In this document: one piece after another, positions 35,755 through 53,326 of the stretch
How the letters are laid out: the number at the start of each line of letters is the position of its first letter
Numbering within the stretch: the first letter of the stretch is position 1
Assembly: GCA_015501605.1 (NCBI GenBank)
Contig: JADNRZ010000015.1
Location: 186,001 to 250,000, forward strand
Reading direction: 5' to 3'
Length of the DNA stretch: 64,000 bases
From: Panaeolus papilionaceus
Lineage: Eukaryota; Basidiomycota; Agaricomycetes; Agaricales
The notes under the pieces: generated by a model
What the model saw: only the letters and a program-made list of their open reading frames with translations
What the model was told of the DNA's origin: nothing
Database searches by the model: none
Made by a program: the position numbers and the translations under genes

Positions 35755-38375
35755 ATGGCTTCTACACTTGTAGATACAGCAACCCAGTCCAACTACCTTG
35801 AAATTTCTACTGACCATGTCACCTTCGATTGGAAAGTCGACTTTGAAAGGAAGACAATTGGAGGTTCAGCCGAGCATCTGCTTAAGGTCAAAAAGCAGGG
35901 CGTAGACAAAGTTGTGTACGTACTTGTCATAATATTCGGAGTTATACAGCTTATACTGTTCGTAAAACTCCGCTAGCTTCGACACCGGAGACTTGAACAT
36001 TTCATCGGTGCTTGTGAACGCAGAGTCGGTCAAGGTTTGGACTTCATCAACGACCCACCCGACATGACATGCTTCAACTCATAATATCTAACCCAAAGTT
36101 CGAACTGAAACCAAAGGACCCAGTTCTGGGTTCTGCGCTACACGTACCTTTGCCCGAAGGGCTGGAATCCGGCTCCTCCGTCAATGTTCGCGTCGAGTAT
36201 CGAACGACTGAAGGTGCAACGGCCCTCCAATGGCTCACGAAAGAGTGAGCCGATTGTCCCTATCCATATCTCTTGAAATTGACAATCTCGTCATAGACAA
36301 ACCCAGGGTAAACGATTCCCTTACTTGTTCAGTCAATGTCAACCTATCTACGCAAGGTCCATGGCACCTTTACAAGGCATGTTCCGAGTTATTAAAGTGG
36401 CCCGCCCAGTTCAACTGAGTTTATCACTTAGATACTCCCTCCAACAAGATCGTTCGTACCTTTCTGGGGCTCACATTCGTTCTACTAACTTACCCTTCTG
36501 AATAGAAATATACTGCCAAAGTAACCTCTCTTCTTCCTGTCCTTCTTTCAGCTCGTCGTGTCTCTCCGCCGTCCGATGGACCGGCTCATGGTGGAAAGGA
36601 AGTCGGAAAGGACTATGTGACGTATAATTACGATCAGGTGTGTACCTTGAAAGCTTTCACCATATTCTACTCGTTCTTATAAATATTCAGCCTGTACCTA
36701 TCCCTTCTTATCTCCTCGCTATTGCCGTTGGTAATCTGGTCTACAAGACATTTTCGAAACCAGAAGGGAAGCAGTGGACCAGTGGGATTTGGGCAGAGCC
36801 CGAATTGATTGAACCTGCTTTTTGGGAGTTCAAGGAGGATACGACGCGCTTCCTTGCTGAGGAGGAGGAAATTGTAACTCCGTACAAGTTCGGCGTTTAT
36901 GACTTGCTCGTCCTGCCACCCTCGTTCCCTTATGGAGGAATGGTAAGTGTCAAGCTGCCCACCTTTCCGAGTGATTAAGTGGTGAAACAATCAAGGAAAA
37001 CGCCTGTATCTCGTTTTTGACCCCGAGTACGTGAAAATACCATTGGTGATGTATCTCTGCAACTCACTTGCAGTCGATTAGCCCTTTTGGCTGGCGACCG
37101 TACACTGGTCGACGTTGTGGTACACGAGTTGACCCACTCGTGGTTTGGAAATGGTGTGACGTGAGCCTGTCCAACCTCCATTTCGTGGTGTGCCAATTCT
37201 GAATCTCTGCCTGATGCATCAGGCACGCCAATCCATCGCACTTCTGGCTTAACGAAGGATGGACTACATACATCGAACGTGTTCTGCAGCAAAGACTTCA
37301 CAGTCCCGCCGAGCGTGGTTTCCAGTATGTTATTGGCTCCAAGGCCCTCTACGATTCCCTCAAAGGTTATGAGAACAAGCCCAAGTACCAAAGGCTCGTG
37401 ATAGAGTTTGAAGAAGGTGAAGATCCAGATGATGCATACAGCAGTATTCCATACGAAAAGGGAGCAAACTTTATCTTGTATCTTGGTGGGTGTCGTTGCT
37501 TTTTTAATCAAGGAAGCTTCATAACGCTTACAAGTTCAATTGGGTAGAGCGAACACTCGGGGTCTTGATGTATTTTTGCCATATGTCCGGGATTATGTCG
37601 ACACTTTCATCGGCAAGAGCATAACAACCCAGCAATGGAAAGATCATCTGTTCGGTTATTGGTCGAAACACCCCAAGGCAGACGAAAAGATCAAGGCGCT
37701 TAACAGCGTGGACTGGAATGTGAGTAAATCCATTTTCTACCAATGGAGAATAATCCTGATATGTGATTTGACAGGCCTGGTTCTTTGGAGAGGGCACTTC
37801 ACTTCCAGTCAAGATGGAGTATGACCTTACTCTGGCAGAAGCTGCATGGGATTTGGCCGCGCGGTGGGATGCTGCACGCACATCCGATCCATCAAAGCTC
37901 CGCTTCTCCGCATCCGATCTGGATGGGTTTAACTCTAACCAAATCGTCGTATTCCTCGAGCGCCTCCAATCATTCAAACCACTTCCGGATGCTCTTCTAT
38001 CTGCCTTCAAAGCAACGTACGACCACCTTGCTACAACCCCAAACGCAGAGATTAGGCTGAGGTACTATCAAGTTGCACTCGCTGATCGAAAATCTTCGTT
38101 CGCCAAGGAGGAAGGCCCAGAAGCAGTGAAGTGGGTTACGGGCGAAGATGGAACGGGTGTGATTAAAGGAAGAATGAAATTCTGCAGACCAACTCTCAAG
38201 ATTGCAAACGACGTAGATGGCTTGAGCGACTATGTAAAGGAAGTATGGGGCCGCAAACGCGGAGAGTTCCACCCAATTGCAAGGAGACTTGTTGACAAGG
38301 CAAGAAGTGTTTTATGCCATGGAACTTTATCCCTTCTAACCAGTGATTTATCAGGACATCGGCTACAAAGCCTGA
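35755..38375 (+). CDS. LTA4H: Leukotriene A4 hydrolase-type M1 aminopeptidase
   Basis: There are thirteen exons: 35755-35915, 35977-36028, 36099-36244, 36297-36376, 36432-36451, 36506-36637, 36691-36942, 36996-37026, 37082-37160, 37223-37485, 37550-37719, 37775-38299 and 38355-38375, giving about 643 residues. It is a zinc aminopeptidase/epoxide hydrolase of family M1. Visible are GGMEN (279-283), zinc site HELTHSWFGN (306-315) with the third ligand Glu329 in NEGWTTY, and the C-terminal helical domain. Introns 36377-36431 (GCATGT) and 38300-38354 (GCAAGA) are modelled as GC-AG. Exon 5 is 20 nt. At exon 11 the expected LERTLGG-LDVF cannot be read in one frame: one G appears missing near 37557-37562. 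The listed acceptor (37548-37549) bypasses this but changes the local sequence. Confidence 0.88.
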
Positions 38376-38637
38376 GCGCTGCCGGATTTCACATACATAT
38401 GCGCGCACCTAGCACTGTATGCTCGTGCGCTGCGTTCTAACAAACAAGCGATGGATTTTTTCTTCTTACAACGAAAACAATGATAAGTGCTACGAGTGAT
38501 CCAAAATAGCGGTGTGCCTAGCAATAAATACATAATACATAAGAACTCGACGTGGCAGGCATTAAAGGAGGAATAGTGAACATAGGTAACATAGACGAGT
38601 GTTGGGATTAAATATCATGTTTGGAACGCCAAAGACC

Positions 38638-41600
38638 CTATGAAGAAAGCAAGCCATAGCGCTCAATAGCCTCTGCCCAATCAAACCCGTCGCCGTTGCC
38701 GATGGGCGCCCGTTTACCTGGACGAGGCCTTTTGGGTTTCTGATTACCACCTTCGAATGTCTTGCCATATTCTTGTTGTGCAAGACCTTTGACTTCACCA
38801 AAATCGGTAGATGCTTGTGCCTTAAGGAAAGCTGCACTTTTGGCACGATGCGCGAGACAATCAGGGGCTAGATATCCTTCCATCGTGCCTTGGTATGGTT
38901 CTCCTGGCGTTGGAGGTTTCATTGGTTGGCCACTCCTGCGCAAAGAGCCACCGTTGGTTTTTGCTAAAATTTGAGTTATATCTAAGGATTCGCCAGGCGG
39001 GATTGCAACTGGTTGAGAAGGGGTGACACATGGCATGTCGACCTCTTTGCGGAGAACATGGTCGACATCAACTGCTGAGAAGAAGGCAACACCTTGAGGA
39101 AGATCGTCCATGCCGAGTTTGTATGCAAACATAGCACGTGTCCATAGGTTTGCAATTTGGAGGGCCAGAGCAGCGCGATACTTATCGCCCTCTGCAACAA
39201 GGTAACGAAGTTCATCGTGTACTGAAATGAGATATCGCGCCTTGATGTCATATTTTTCGATTAGATGGGACATGGAAACGATGAGCATGTGGAGGTAGTC
39301 AACGCCAGATGATTGGACGACCCAGTTGATGCGTGAAGGCATGTAATCAGAACCGAATCCCTCAGGCAAATATTCCTTGGACAGTGCGTAGGTGACACTA
39401 CACCCAAGAGCGGGCGTCTGAGGTTTGTTCGATACAGCAATTTCCTCTAGTTTGTTGAAAAGATAACTTTCTGTCCCTCCAAACCAGAACTTGCGTTCGA
39501 AGACGTCGGTCCGGTGAGTGTTCTTTCCCTTCGTGGATGCGTATAAATTTTCTGCAAGTTTCTGTGCCTCTTCTGGTAACATATTGGGATTGGACTGGAG
39601 AAGCAGCAAGACGGCGTGTCGCATTCCTGCGCCATAAATTCGCGAATAGTTGAAGACCTTCGCCTGATCTCGCGAGATGCCAAGAATCTTTGCAGTTTTT
39701 GAGTGCAGATCCGTACCAGCTGCCTTTGTGCCCTCGAGTGTCATCCAACCAATCGCAGACGCTCCGTGCAAGCCAAATTGTGCGTCCCCCATGCAGCTCG
39801 AGATCCACAACTCTTCGCTGTCCACATCGGCACCCACTAGCGCATATCCCTCAGGCGCCCTCACCATAGCCTTCAGCTCCGAGCCTACACGGTTCTTCTT
39901 TGCGTTGCTAGCAGTCAGCCATGTCTTCTCGATAGCTCTTCTTGTCACTGTCCCCATTGGAATAACTTGAGGGATGATGATTCCATACTTCTTGTTGTCG
40001 CCTCGTGAACTCGCATTCGGTAAACCCAAGGAGCGATTTTCATCTTGCCAGATAACGAGCTGATTCATGACTCTGTCGCGGGCACTGATCCAGTAGCTAC
40101 AAAGGGCGTTCATCTGCAAAGCTTCTTCGGCCTCATCACCGGGGCTTTTGAGCGTTCCATCCTGAGCGAATTTGATAAAACTTTTCCCGAGAGGGTTGGC
40201 CACGTTCGCGCTGTCGCCATCTTTATGCGGGAGTTTATAGAAGTTAAAACCGCCTTCGAGGGCCAATGCCGCCAATGACTCGTCTGCAGGATCGTGGAAT
40301 GTGACGGGAGTTGAACGAGTTTTGAAGTTTGTGTTAGAGGGGACACGGAAAGTAAAGCCATGTTCGCGCGAGTAGACGAGAGGCCAGCCTAACCAGGAGA
40401 GCCGCAAGAGTAGAGGTGCGATGCGACTACGGACGGTAATTTCCAAACTTCCTCGCGGAGAATCCTTCTTTGGTTTGGTTGCTTCCCAGTACCATTTTGG
40501 CCATAAGACAGGTGGGGGTTTTGGTGGCTTTGGTTGCTTGTAACGTTTTACGCTGAGCTTTGTGGGGTCCGTCTCGTCGCCCTCAAGAATAGCTGGATTC
40601 CAGTCCAACTGAGAGAGAAATGCATCTCCTGAACGGAGGTGCAAAGGGGTGCCCAACACGCTGTTTGCGATTTTTAGGATGTCGTCACGAATCTCCGCTG
40701 TTTGTTCTCCTGCGCAAAGCCTGGACACTATATCGATATGAGAAGAGAACATAGCACCTGTCTGCAAGTGTTTGATAGCACTTTTGGTGAACACTCGACC
40801 TGTCTTCTTCCCTTTTATAAGGCCCAGGGGCGTTGGACAGCCGTCGACGACATAACGCCAGCCAGCTTGGGTGGTGAATGTAAGGGGGTGTCCACTGTAG
40901 GCCATTTGAAGGAGCGCTGGCAAGATCTTATCCAGGGAAGATTTGGAGAAAGGATCCTTGGCGACCTGCAAGTACCAACTGGGTTTGACATCCGACTCTA
41001 GATTGAACTCCTCTGGGATTTCAACCTCAACAACCTTAGGCTGAAAGGTATTATTAAAACGACCTCATCTAAAGGGGTAGCAGTCATACCTCGTCAATCC
41101 CTCTAGATTTTCCAGCGGCCTTGGGTGTCCAGTCCAGTTGTGAGAGCCATGGATCTCTTTCCACTACTTCTGGCGGCAGATTTTTGGCTTCCTCGGCTAG
41201 TTTCTTCAGCTTCGATGTGACCTGAGACTCGAGATTTCTCCACACAGCGTCTGACTTTTCCAAATACTGTTCCCAATTTTCATCCACAGTTAGAAATGAT
41301 GACCCCATGGTTAACATACCAGCAAAGGACACAGGGTGTGGACACGCATCAAGGAACGCGGGGAAAACCACAGAGTAAACTTGATGCGTAACGCCAACAT
41401 CCGAGGAACAATAATCGATATAGTCAGAGATATGTTCCAAAATGTAGTCCCTATCGGAGTTGAGCAGATCATTGCGAATTTCCTTGTCAAGAGAAATGCC
41501 GCAATGAAGCTTTGCGACATCTGCTAACGAATTTGCAGACGTGATGTCTTCCCATCGCTTTGCTTGTGCCTCTTCCCCATTGGTATCAATTTCGTCCAGG

Positions 41601-42755
41601 GCTTCCTGACTCGTTGGCTGTCGCATTGTTTGAAGACTGTCCTCCATCTCCTTGCGGATTCGAGCGAGCTCTGCCTGTTTCTGAGGATCGAGCTCTGACT
41701 CTTGTCGCCGTTTGACATTGTTTATGAGATTGACGATGGCCTCTACAGCCTCCTCCCTTTGCTGTTCCTCGTTGCGCTTCTGCTTCCGGTATTTCAGCCA
41801 TGTCGGCCGTTGATGAGACGATATTCCGTTGACGGCAATATGTAGTGACATGGTATCCAGAAAACGGGTTTTCGTTTCCAGTGCGTTGTATTCCTCCTCC
41901 AACCTGATACGATCGTAGGACACGTTATGGCCCACTACGATCTGAGAGTCAGCAGCATGGCCGCCGAGAGGGATTAAATGTTGGGTTTCTTCAGTTTCAC
42001 CCAGCAGCCAGGGCGAAATCCAAGTATACCAAGCGTTGGGAGAAGCTGCACATGCAAGTACAGGATATGGATGAAAATGTGGCATGGTTTCGACATCGAA
42101 GCAGAGCATGTCTTCTACTTTTCCGTTATGTGAAGGGATCGCGACGTGTTCGCAGTAGCTGGAGCCATCTGGAAGATGGTAGTACTTGGTCCAGCCCGCC
42201 TGAATATGCCAATTGTCGGGTTTAGGTGGTAGTTGGGATGAAGCAAATGTTTTGGCGAGGTTTAGCCAGGGCTGAGAAGCATGGGTGCCGATGCGATGGA
42301 AATGCTCCGAGATGTCAGAACCTTGAAGAGGTGGAAGGTTGAAGGAGGTGTTGGGAAGCACAGAGCCCTGAGTTGGGTCCAAGCCATGCAGTCGAAGGTG
42401 TTCACGAGATATTTGGACATACGGTCGGGGAGGATGGGGAAATGAAACGTTGCCAAATATTTGAGCATGAAGTCCCCGCGAAAGGAGTTGGACCCCTAGT
42501 TCATTACGCTTGACTGTGGTCAGAAGTCAACACAACTTTTATAGCTTTGCAGCAATAACAGCACATACCATGATTGAGATCCAATTTTTCTGCTGCATTT
42601 TTTATTTCATGCTGACGCGGACTAGATTTGTTAACTGTAGGAGGTACAGAGGGATGTTGCTTCTGGGAGTAGAAGAGACGATGCATATAAGAAATACGAT
42701 TAGGAGGACTGGAAAAAAAGTGCCTTGTGGTTCTCCATGTGGAGAACGCCAGCAT
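38638..42755 (-). CDS. MIP1: Mitochondrial DNA polymerase gamma
   Basis: There are three exons: 42755-42569, 42513-41090 and 41040-38638, giving 1337 residues. The N terminus is a typical matrix-targeting presequence rich in Arg, Ser and Phe and free of acidic residues for 50 positions. It is a family A polymerase with proofreading. Exo I is CFDVETMP (about 200-207), Exo II is VGHNVSYDR and Exo III is YCSSDVGVTHQVY. Polymerase motif A is ADVDSEELW (about 941-949), motif B is DQAKVFNYSRIYGAG and motif C is ISVHDELR (about 1142-1149). All catalytic carboxylates are present. It replicates mitochondrial DNA. A charged insertion (about 310-390, Lys/Glu/Gln-rich) lies between Exo II and Exo III. 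Unlike most genes here it has long exons. Its 3' end converges with the aminopeptidase gene. Confidence 0.96.
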
Positions 42756-42977
42756 TATGATACCAGATCAAGTCATGGGCTTATAGGTAATTAAAAGGAA
42801 TAGATGGAGGATATAATGGTTATAACCAAGGAATGACGCTGAAAACTCGAAAATGCTTGGACTATGAACTGCCATCAATAATCTCACGTGTCGTGACAGA
42901 ACGCGTCCAAAGCTCTGATTTAATGTGTGTGTTGAAGAAATTCATCAAGTAAACATAACATTCCATTATTAATATCG

Positions 42978-45660
42978 TCACAAGAAAGCTTGAGCTTGCA
43001 AATTCCAAATCCGAGAGTAGTCGCCACCTTTTCGAACCAACTCATCGTGGGTACCCTCCTCCAAAACAACAGAGTCGTTAATATACCTAACACAGGATCA
43101 ACAGGGAGCAACATTTGCCAATCGTATTCACTCACAGTATGAGATCAGCATGTTTTGTCAAATTCCCGAATCGATGCGAAGAGAATATCATAGTCTTGCT
43201 CATTCGTAATTTTCGTAACCGTTCAAATAGATCTGACCATCCCCCGTAAGCGTCGCAAATCAGAGATGGTAAAAGAATGGGCACACCGTGTTCAGCTGTG
43301 GGGTCCAAGCTCGCAGATGGCTCATCAAACAAAAGTAATCCCACTGATTCTTCTGATACGACAGAACGCATAAACATCCTCGATCTGCAATTGCTTGATG
43401 AGTAACACAGTGGCCAACGTAAAAACACTGAGCTCACAAAGCAATCCTCTGCTGCTGTCCTCCACTTAAACCTCTGGACGTAGAGCTGCCTCCTCGGAAG
43501 GCTCCTCTGACACTCCCAAGGTCCACAGGCCTTCCAAACAGCGTTGTGGTACCCTCTGGCAAACTTGAATACTGGTCTTGAGCGGCACTTGGTCGGTGGA
43601 GATATTCTTCATATTTATCCGGCAGCTTTTCAATGAACGCGTCTGCACCACCTAGCTGTGCAGCACGTTCAATTTTGTCAAAGTCGGCGGTGTGGTAGGG
43701 GTCTCCGAATGCAATATTATCCCTCACCTGTGTTCCATGAATCCAATCAGCAAATCGAGTCGAAAGACGAGAAGTAAGGTACATACAGAAACGGGAAATA
43801 GCGTGTAATCTTGGAAAAGCACAGATATGGCGCGTCTGAGGTCTGTAAGGCGAATGGTGGATATATCTATCCCGTCGATAAAGATTTGTCCTTCTATGGG
43901 GTCGTAAAGTCGGGCGATAAGTTTGAGTATGGTACTTTTGCCCGACCCATTGTTGCCAACGATAACCTAGATGCTCTTCAGAATAATTAAATGAAGACAA
44001 AAATACCCAAAGCTTACGCAAAGCTGTCCCTTCTCGATCTTGAAGTTAACATCTCGCAGAGCGTAGTCGGGGCTATCTGGGTACCTAAAGCTAACATGTT
44101 TAAATTCGATTGAAATACCAGTAGCCAGACTCTGGGCGTTCTCAGGAAATACCAGCCCGCGTTCATCCTCGGGAATCAAGGTTTGTCCTTCTTCATTATG
44201 GGGCTTGGTCGTTTTAACTGTAATTCGGTTGGGTATCTTGTTGAGCTGATAAAGCTGTCGGACTGCAAGGCAGCTCTCCGATATGGTCGAGGTATCGTGA
44301 GCCAACCGGACGATCGTATGGGTGAATGCATTACTTGCTGATGTGACAAGTTCCAAAGATGCTAAGGATATTGGGATAGTCATAGGTTTTTGCACGGCAC
44401 GAACGGCGAATATAAGCTGTAGAGAGGATCAGGATATGTTACAACGATACTTAGGGAAAACCTAACCTCTGGGGAACCTCGCAGGAGTTCTATCAGTATA
44501 CTGTACAGTGTGGTTCGCCACCTCATTAGCTGGTGGTCCCTGAGACTATGCCTGTAGGGGGCGGCATTTAGGGGCATCCGTTGCACAATTTGTTGGAAGA
44601 CTAGACTCAAGGTTAAATACAACAACCAACAGATAAGAAAGGACGCACGGTTTGTGACGTGTGGGGCTAAGCCAGACGCTACGATTTCCTTTCGGTGAAC
44701 AGGATCGGATATAAGGGCCTTCAGGCCTTCTGAGCGCACATAGTCTTTGTTCTTTGTCGTCGCTGCCCAGACTATAGGCAGTGAGTAAATTTACAGACTG
44801 GAGAAATGGAAACGATGGCGCACTGAGTTCATTATGAGTACTGGTGAATATACTGGAATATTCAAGAAACATAACGATAAATGAAGGAAGGATAAGAAGT
44901 AATCCATCCTGCTGCTGCAAAAGAACGCGATATAGGACTAGCATGGAGGTGAAAAGTTCAACTGCGACGCAGAACAGCTGCACAAAAGATGAAATGACAT
45001 TGAAGGCGACTGTCCGGTCGTAGCTAAGAGGAGAAGCCTGATCGAGTTGCTGCAGCACTGCAGGATCGTCAAAAGTGGGAACGTCGAGACGGGCATTGGC
45101 TTTGAACATGTGTACCGAGTAGAAGCGCTTGATATGTCGGTTGAGAGGACGAGTTATCCATGCGGTAGCTGTGTAGGAAAACCTAGAGGCTACCACACAA
45201 ATAGAGGAACCCAGCATGGCATTGAAAAGCTTATGACTGTCCACCGTTCTATGATTAACAGCAGTTTGAACCTGTAAAGTAGGGCCAGAAAATAGTCAGG
45301 GTGTTGGTACGAAATTGAACGTTGAACACTGACAATTTCGAGCAACTGTGCTCTGTATGTAAGTTTTGTAGCAGGAATCAAAGAAATTACAAGCTGAAGG
45401 AGAATATATATACCACACAAGAGGGTACATTCTCTGACTGAAGCCAGATCTTTGAGCATTTGCCATATTGAAGGTAAAGATTCGACGACGGTGATGATCG
45501 CATCCAAGAAAGGCCATGATTTTGATGATATTGTACGTTTCTCTGTGTACTTTTCCCAAATTCCTATTTTTTCATGAATGACAGTTGGTGCATTTGGATC
45601 GAATGCGCCTTTGAGCTGAGTGTAAGTTTGTTTTCGGCCACGACGCCGTGAAGTGAACAT
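42978..45660 (-). CDS. ABC half-transporter (membrane domain plus ATPase)
   Basis: There are nine exons: 45660-45334, 45271-44824, 44771-44467, 44416-44018, 43966-43787, 43727-43438, 43384-43287, 43232-43136 and 43086-42978, giving 750 residues. The first ~390 residues hold a transmembrane domain of about six helices, the first in [16 protein letters not shown]. One ATP-binding cassette follows: Walker A GNNGSGKS (497-504), Q-loop VLFQDYTLF, signature LSGGQ, Walker [13 protein letters not shown] (666-677), H-loop SSHR. A ~35-residue insertion rich in Ser and Gly precedes the signature. A half-transporter would work as a dimer. The substrate and the membrane are not evident; no targeting sequence is clear. 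The ATG has a strong CCACC context. It starts only 27 bp after the upstream Sel1-repeat gene stops, on the same strand. Confidence 0.9.
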
Positions 45661-45687
45661 GGTGGAATGACGTCAAAAGTTGTATTA
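45661..45687. promoter_or_regulatory. 27-bp intergenic gap with CRE palindrome
   Basis: Only 27 bp separate the TAG stop of the Sel1-repeat gene (45690-45688) from the ATG of the ABC transporter gene (45660), both on the minus strand. The gap contains the perfect palindrome TGACGTCA (45668-45675), the consensus site of ATF/CREB-type bZIP factors. Whether it is bound is unknown. Confidence 0.5.
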
Positions 45688-48057
45688 CTACATATATTTG
45701 TCTTTGTAAATCCATGCCAGTCCCACATCGCTTTGTCCCTGTTTTATCGCAGAACGATACCATTTGGCTGCCTCTTTCTTGTTTTTCTTACATCCTTTCC
45801 CATTCGCAAGACAAAATGCCAAATCTCCTTGTGCATCTCCATCTCCAAGTCTAGCAGCTACTGCATAATAACTCTGAGAAGAAAAAAATTAGTTACACAT
45901 CACCACCATTGCACAAACACTTACCACAGCCATCTTCTGGTCTTTCGGTACCCCCCAGCCATGAAAAAAACACTGTCCAACCTCGTAAATAGCAAGAACA
46001 AGTTCGCTCTGTGAATTTAATAAAATAAGCTGTAATTCGCTTCTGTCCACACCTTAACCTACCTGTACTGCACCAACATCTACATCTCTGCCACCTGTTC
46101 GCACCTTCTCTAGATCATCAACAGCGTACTCCGCCGCTTTTCTCAGCCACTTGAATCCCACTTTCTCATTCTTGGCGCAGCCCCACCCATGTCTTAGCGT
46201 TAACCCGTACATTAGCATCCCAACACCACACCCTCCACCTTCGTTCGCAGAACGTTCAAAACATCGCGCACTTTCCTGTAATCGATTGGCCTCATGGTGC
46301 TGAATCCCTAGTTGTAGGTAATCTTGTGGTGTCATGGGCCCTTGTGCTGCATTCTGTTCTGAAGTAGATGTGCGGTTTCCTTGTCTTGATCCTGATCGAG
46401 ACGAGGACAGTTGCGGTTGCGATGCTACTGGATGTCGACTATCTGTCGGGGAGGGAATCGCATTTTCGTACTGATAATACGAATAGTTGCTATAAACGCT
46501 GACAGGCGACGATCTTCCAGAACTGGGGCCTGCTTGTGAGCTAGATTGTGAGTAAGGGTGAAGTGATTGGTTGGGTTGTGAGTAAGAGGCGTTGGTTGCC
46601 GGTCCGCGCATGCTAGGCTGTTGATGTTGAAATTGCAATTCTGAATGTCTCTCTCGCGTTGTTATACTACTAGTCTGCCCGTTTTCCGCAGACGGCCGCC
46701 CATAGTCAGTCACTGCATAACCAGATGATGCTTGCTGAGAATATCCATTGAGTTGCTGCGCATCGTACTTGGAAAGCGGTGATTGTGCATAGCCCGGTGA
46801 AGATGACAACCCTATTGAGGACCCAGATCTGTTACCAGTCGGTGTAGGAGAGTTGCGAATTGCGTTCCTCTCTAAAACAGCCTTCTTCTGTTCCCGCATA
46901 TCTGGTGGAAGCTGTGGTGTAACACTTTCACCCATTGCCTCTGCATGCATAGGATTAGCAGATTCATGGATAGGTGTACTGGCAACAGTCGGCTTGACCA
47001 ACAATGGTATTGAGCGCATGGGTGACGAGTCGTATGGGCCTTGGTTTGAGTACTCTCCGTCAGACGATACTACAACAGTTGGAAGGGGAGAATTAAGCGG
47101 TGAGGACGAAGATGTACCATACACTTCGCCTTGGACTGCGTTGTTGTGCGACAGATGACGGACGGGGTTATTACTTCGCGTCGGCCCTTCTGTGTTTGTT
47201 GACCGCCATGAATCCCGGAGAGCAGGCCCCGTCGACGTCATGTCCGAGTATACACTGGAAGTATTATCGTTAAATAGGCGTCCGGGGGATGCACGATTAC
47301 TGGGCGGATGTTGGCTGTGTTCTTGATAAATAGCCTGAAGATAGCGAGAGTCCGTTGAAACACGCGTGCTATCAGAAGCCCAGTATGAAGGGTCAGAAGA
47401 AGATGTCGTGGCGACAGAGTCCCGAGCAAATTGACTGTGAAGGAGGGGGGAGTGAGGGGGCGTATTTCCAAGACCCGATCCACGATGGGGAATTGTTAGA
47501 GACATGTTCGCCATCTGTCTGTCTGGATACTGTGCTTGTGCTGTCACTGAAGTCGATGAATACTGAGAATATTGTGAGGTAGCTGTCGTAGGCGTAGGAT
47601 TGTACTCATAAGCCTCGTCATAATCGAGTTCCTGGACATGAGGCGGAGATGCACCGTAGGATGATGTCGCATAGGGTCCGGATTGTGTTGTTTGACGTTG
47701 ACTTTCGCTGCTTTGTCGCTGATTGCCAGCTGTATCATAGTAATCGTCATAAGGAGAGACATATTCTTCTTCTTCTACGATGGGTGTGGTGTATTGAGCT
47801 TGTGAGGCGGTCTGGGATGTGCTGTCTGCCTGTGGTCGCTGTTGTTCTCTAGCGGCTCTCTGGTATCGCCTTGATGATGCTCGTCGTACAAGGGATGTAA
47901 GTGGTGATTCTGACTGACTTAGAGCGATGTTTGGGTTGTAGTCGCCAGAGCTTGCGACGACATAAGGAGCATCATTAGAGTACAGATTGTTTCCGGCACG
48001 ATCGTCTGTTCGCTTTTCTTGCTGATGGTAAGGCACTGGTGTGGCCATTACGCTCAT
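45688..48057 (-). CDS. Sel1-repeat protein with long disordered N terminus
   Basis: Exons are 48057-46063, 46008-45925 and 45873-45688, giving 754 residues. Residues 1 to about 575 are disordered and rich in Ser, Tyr, Gln, Pro and Asn. The last ~175 residues contain Sel1-type repeats: LQLGIQHHEANRLQESARCF, LMYGLTLRHGWGCAKN, EVGQCFFHGWGVPKDQ and DLAFCLANGKGCKKN. Sel1 repeats are short alpha-solenoids that scaffold partners. In fungi such proteins include the chitin synthase activators Skt5/Chs4, but those have more repeats and usually a C-terminal CAAX box, which is absent here (ends YKDKYM). The chitin link is therefore weak. The first exon is unusually long (1995 nt) for this region. Confidence 0.85.
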
Positions 48058-48493
48058 TGTTAATTATTACAGGTAGTAGAAGAAGAAAGCAGGAGGTATC
48101 CAGAACCAGCGACGAATGCGAAAGGAGGGAACCGGAGAGGTAATAAGATGAATAAAATCTTCTTATTCATGATCAAAGGGTCAAAACTCAGGCTTGGTAG
48201 AGTGAATTTCTTATTTAATCAAGGATCGACTATTCAGGGTCGTAATCCTCACAGTAGCAGAGGATACTTTTTTCCGTTGTCAATGTTGAACATGATATGT
48301 AAACGTCCTTGTTGCCATCGATACTTTGATATACAACAAAAATAGCACTCTAATATTTCATCGTTTAAACACCTCTGAGAAACAATGTAATCTAACAATA
48401 CAATTAAAAGCGTCATACGTTAGCATAACTGACTAAAAAGTACAAACCCGGAGAATTAATTAATCTAAGTAATGCACTGTCTACACCAAACCC
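48058..48493. other. Intergenic region between Sel1-repeat gene and PRP16
   Basis: About 435 bp, AT-rich, between tandem minus-strand genes. It presumably contains the Sel1-repeat gene promoter and the PRP16 3' UTR. Nothing else was recognised. Confidence 0.45.

Positions 48494-53326
<4,833 letters not shown>

Noticed and set aside
40702..41001. Open plus-strand frames opposite the DNA polymerase gamma gene
   Set aside because: They are reverse-strand shadows of long conserved coding exons.
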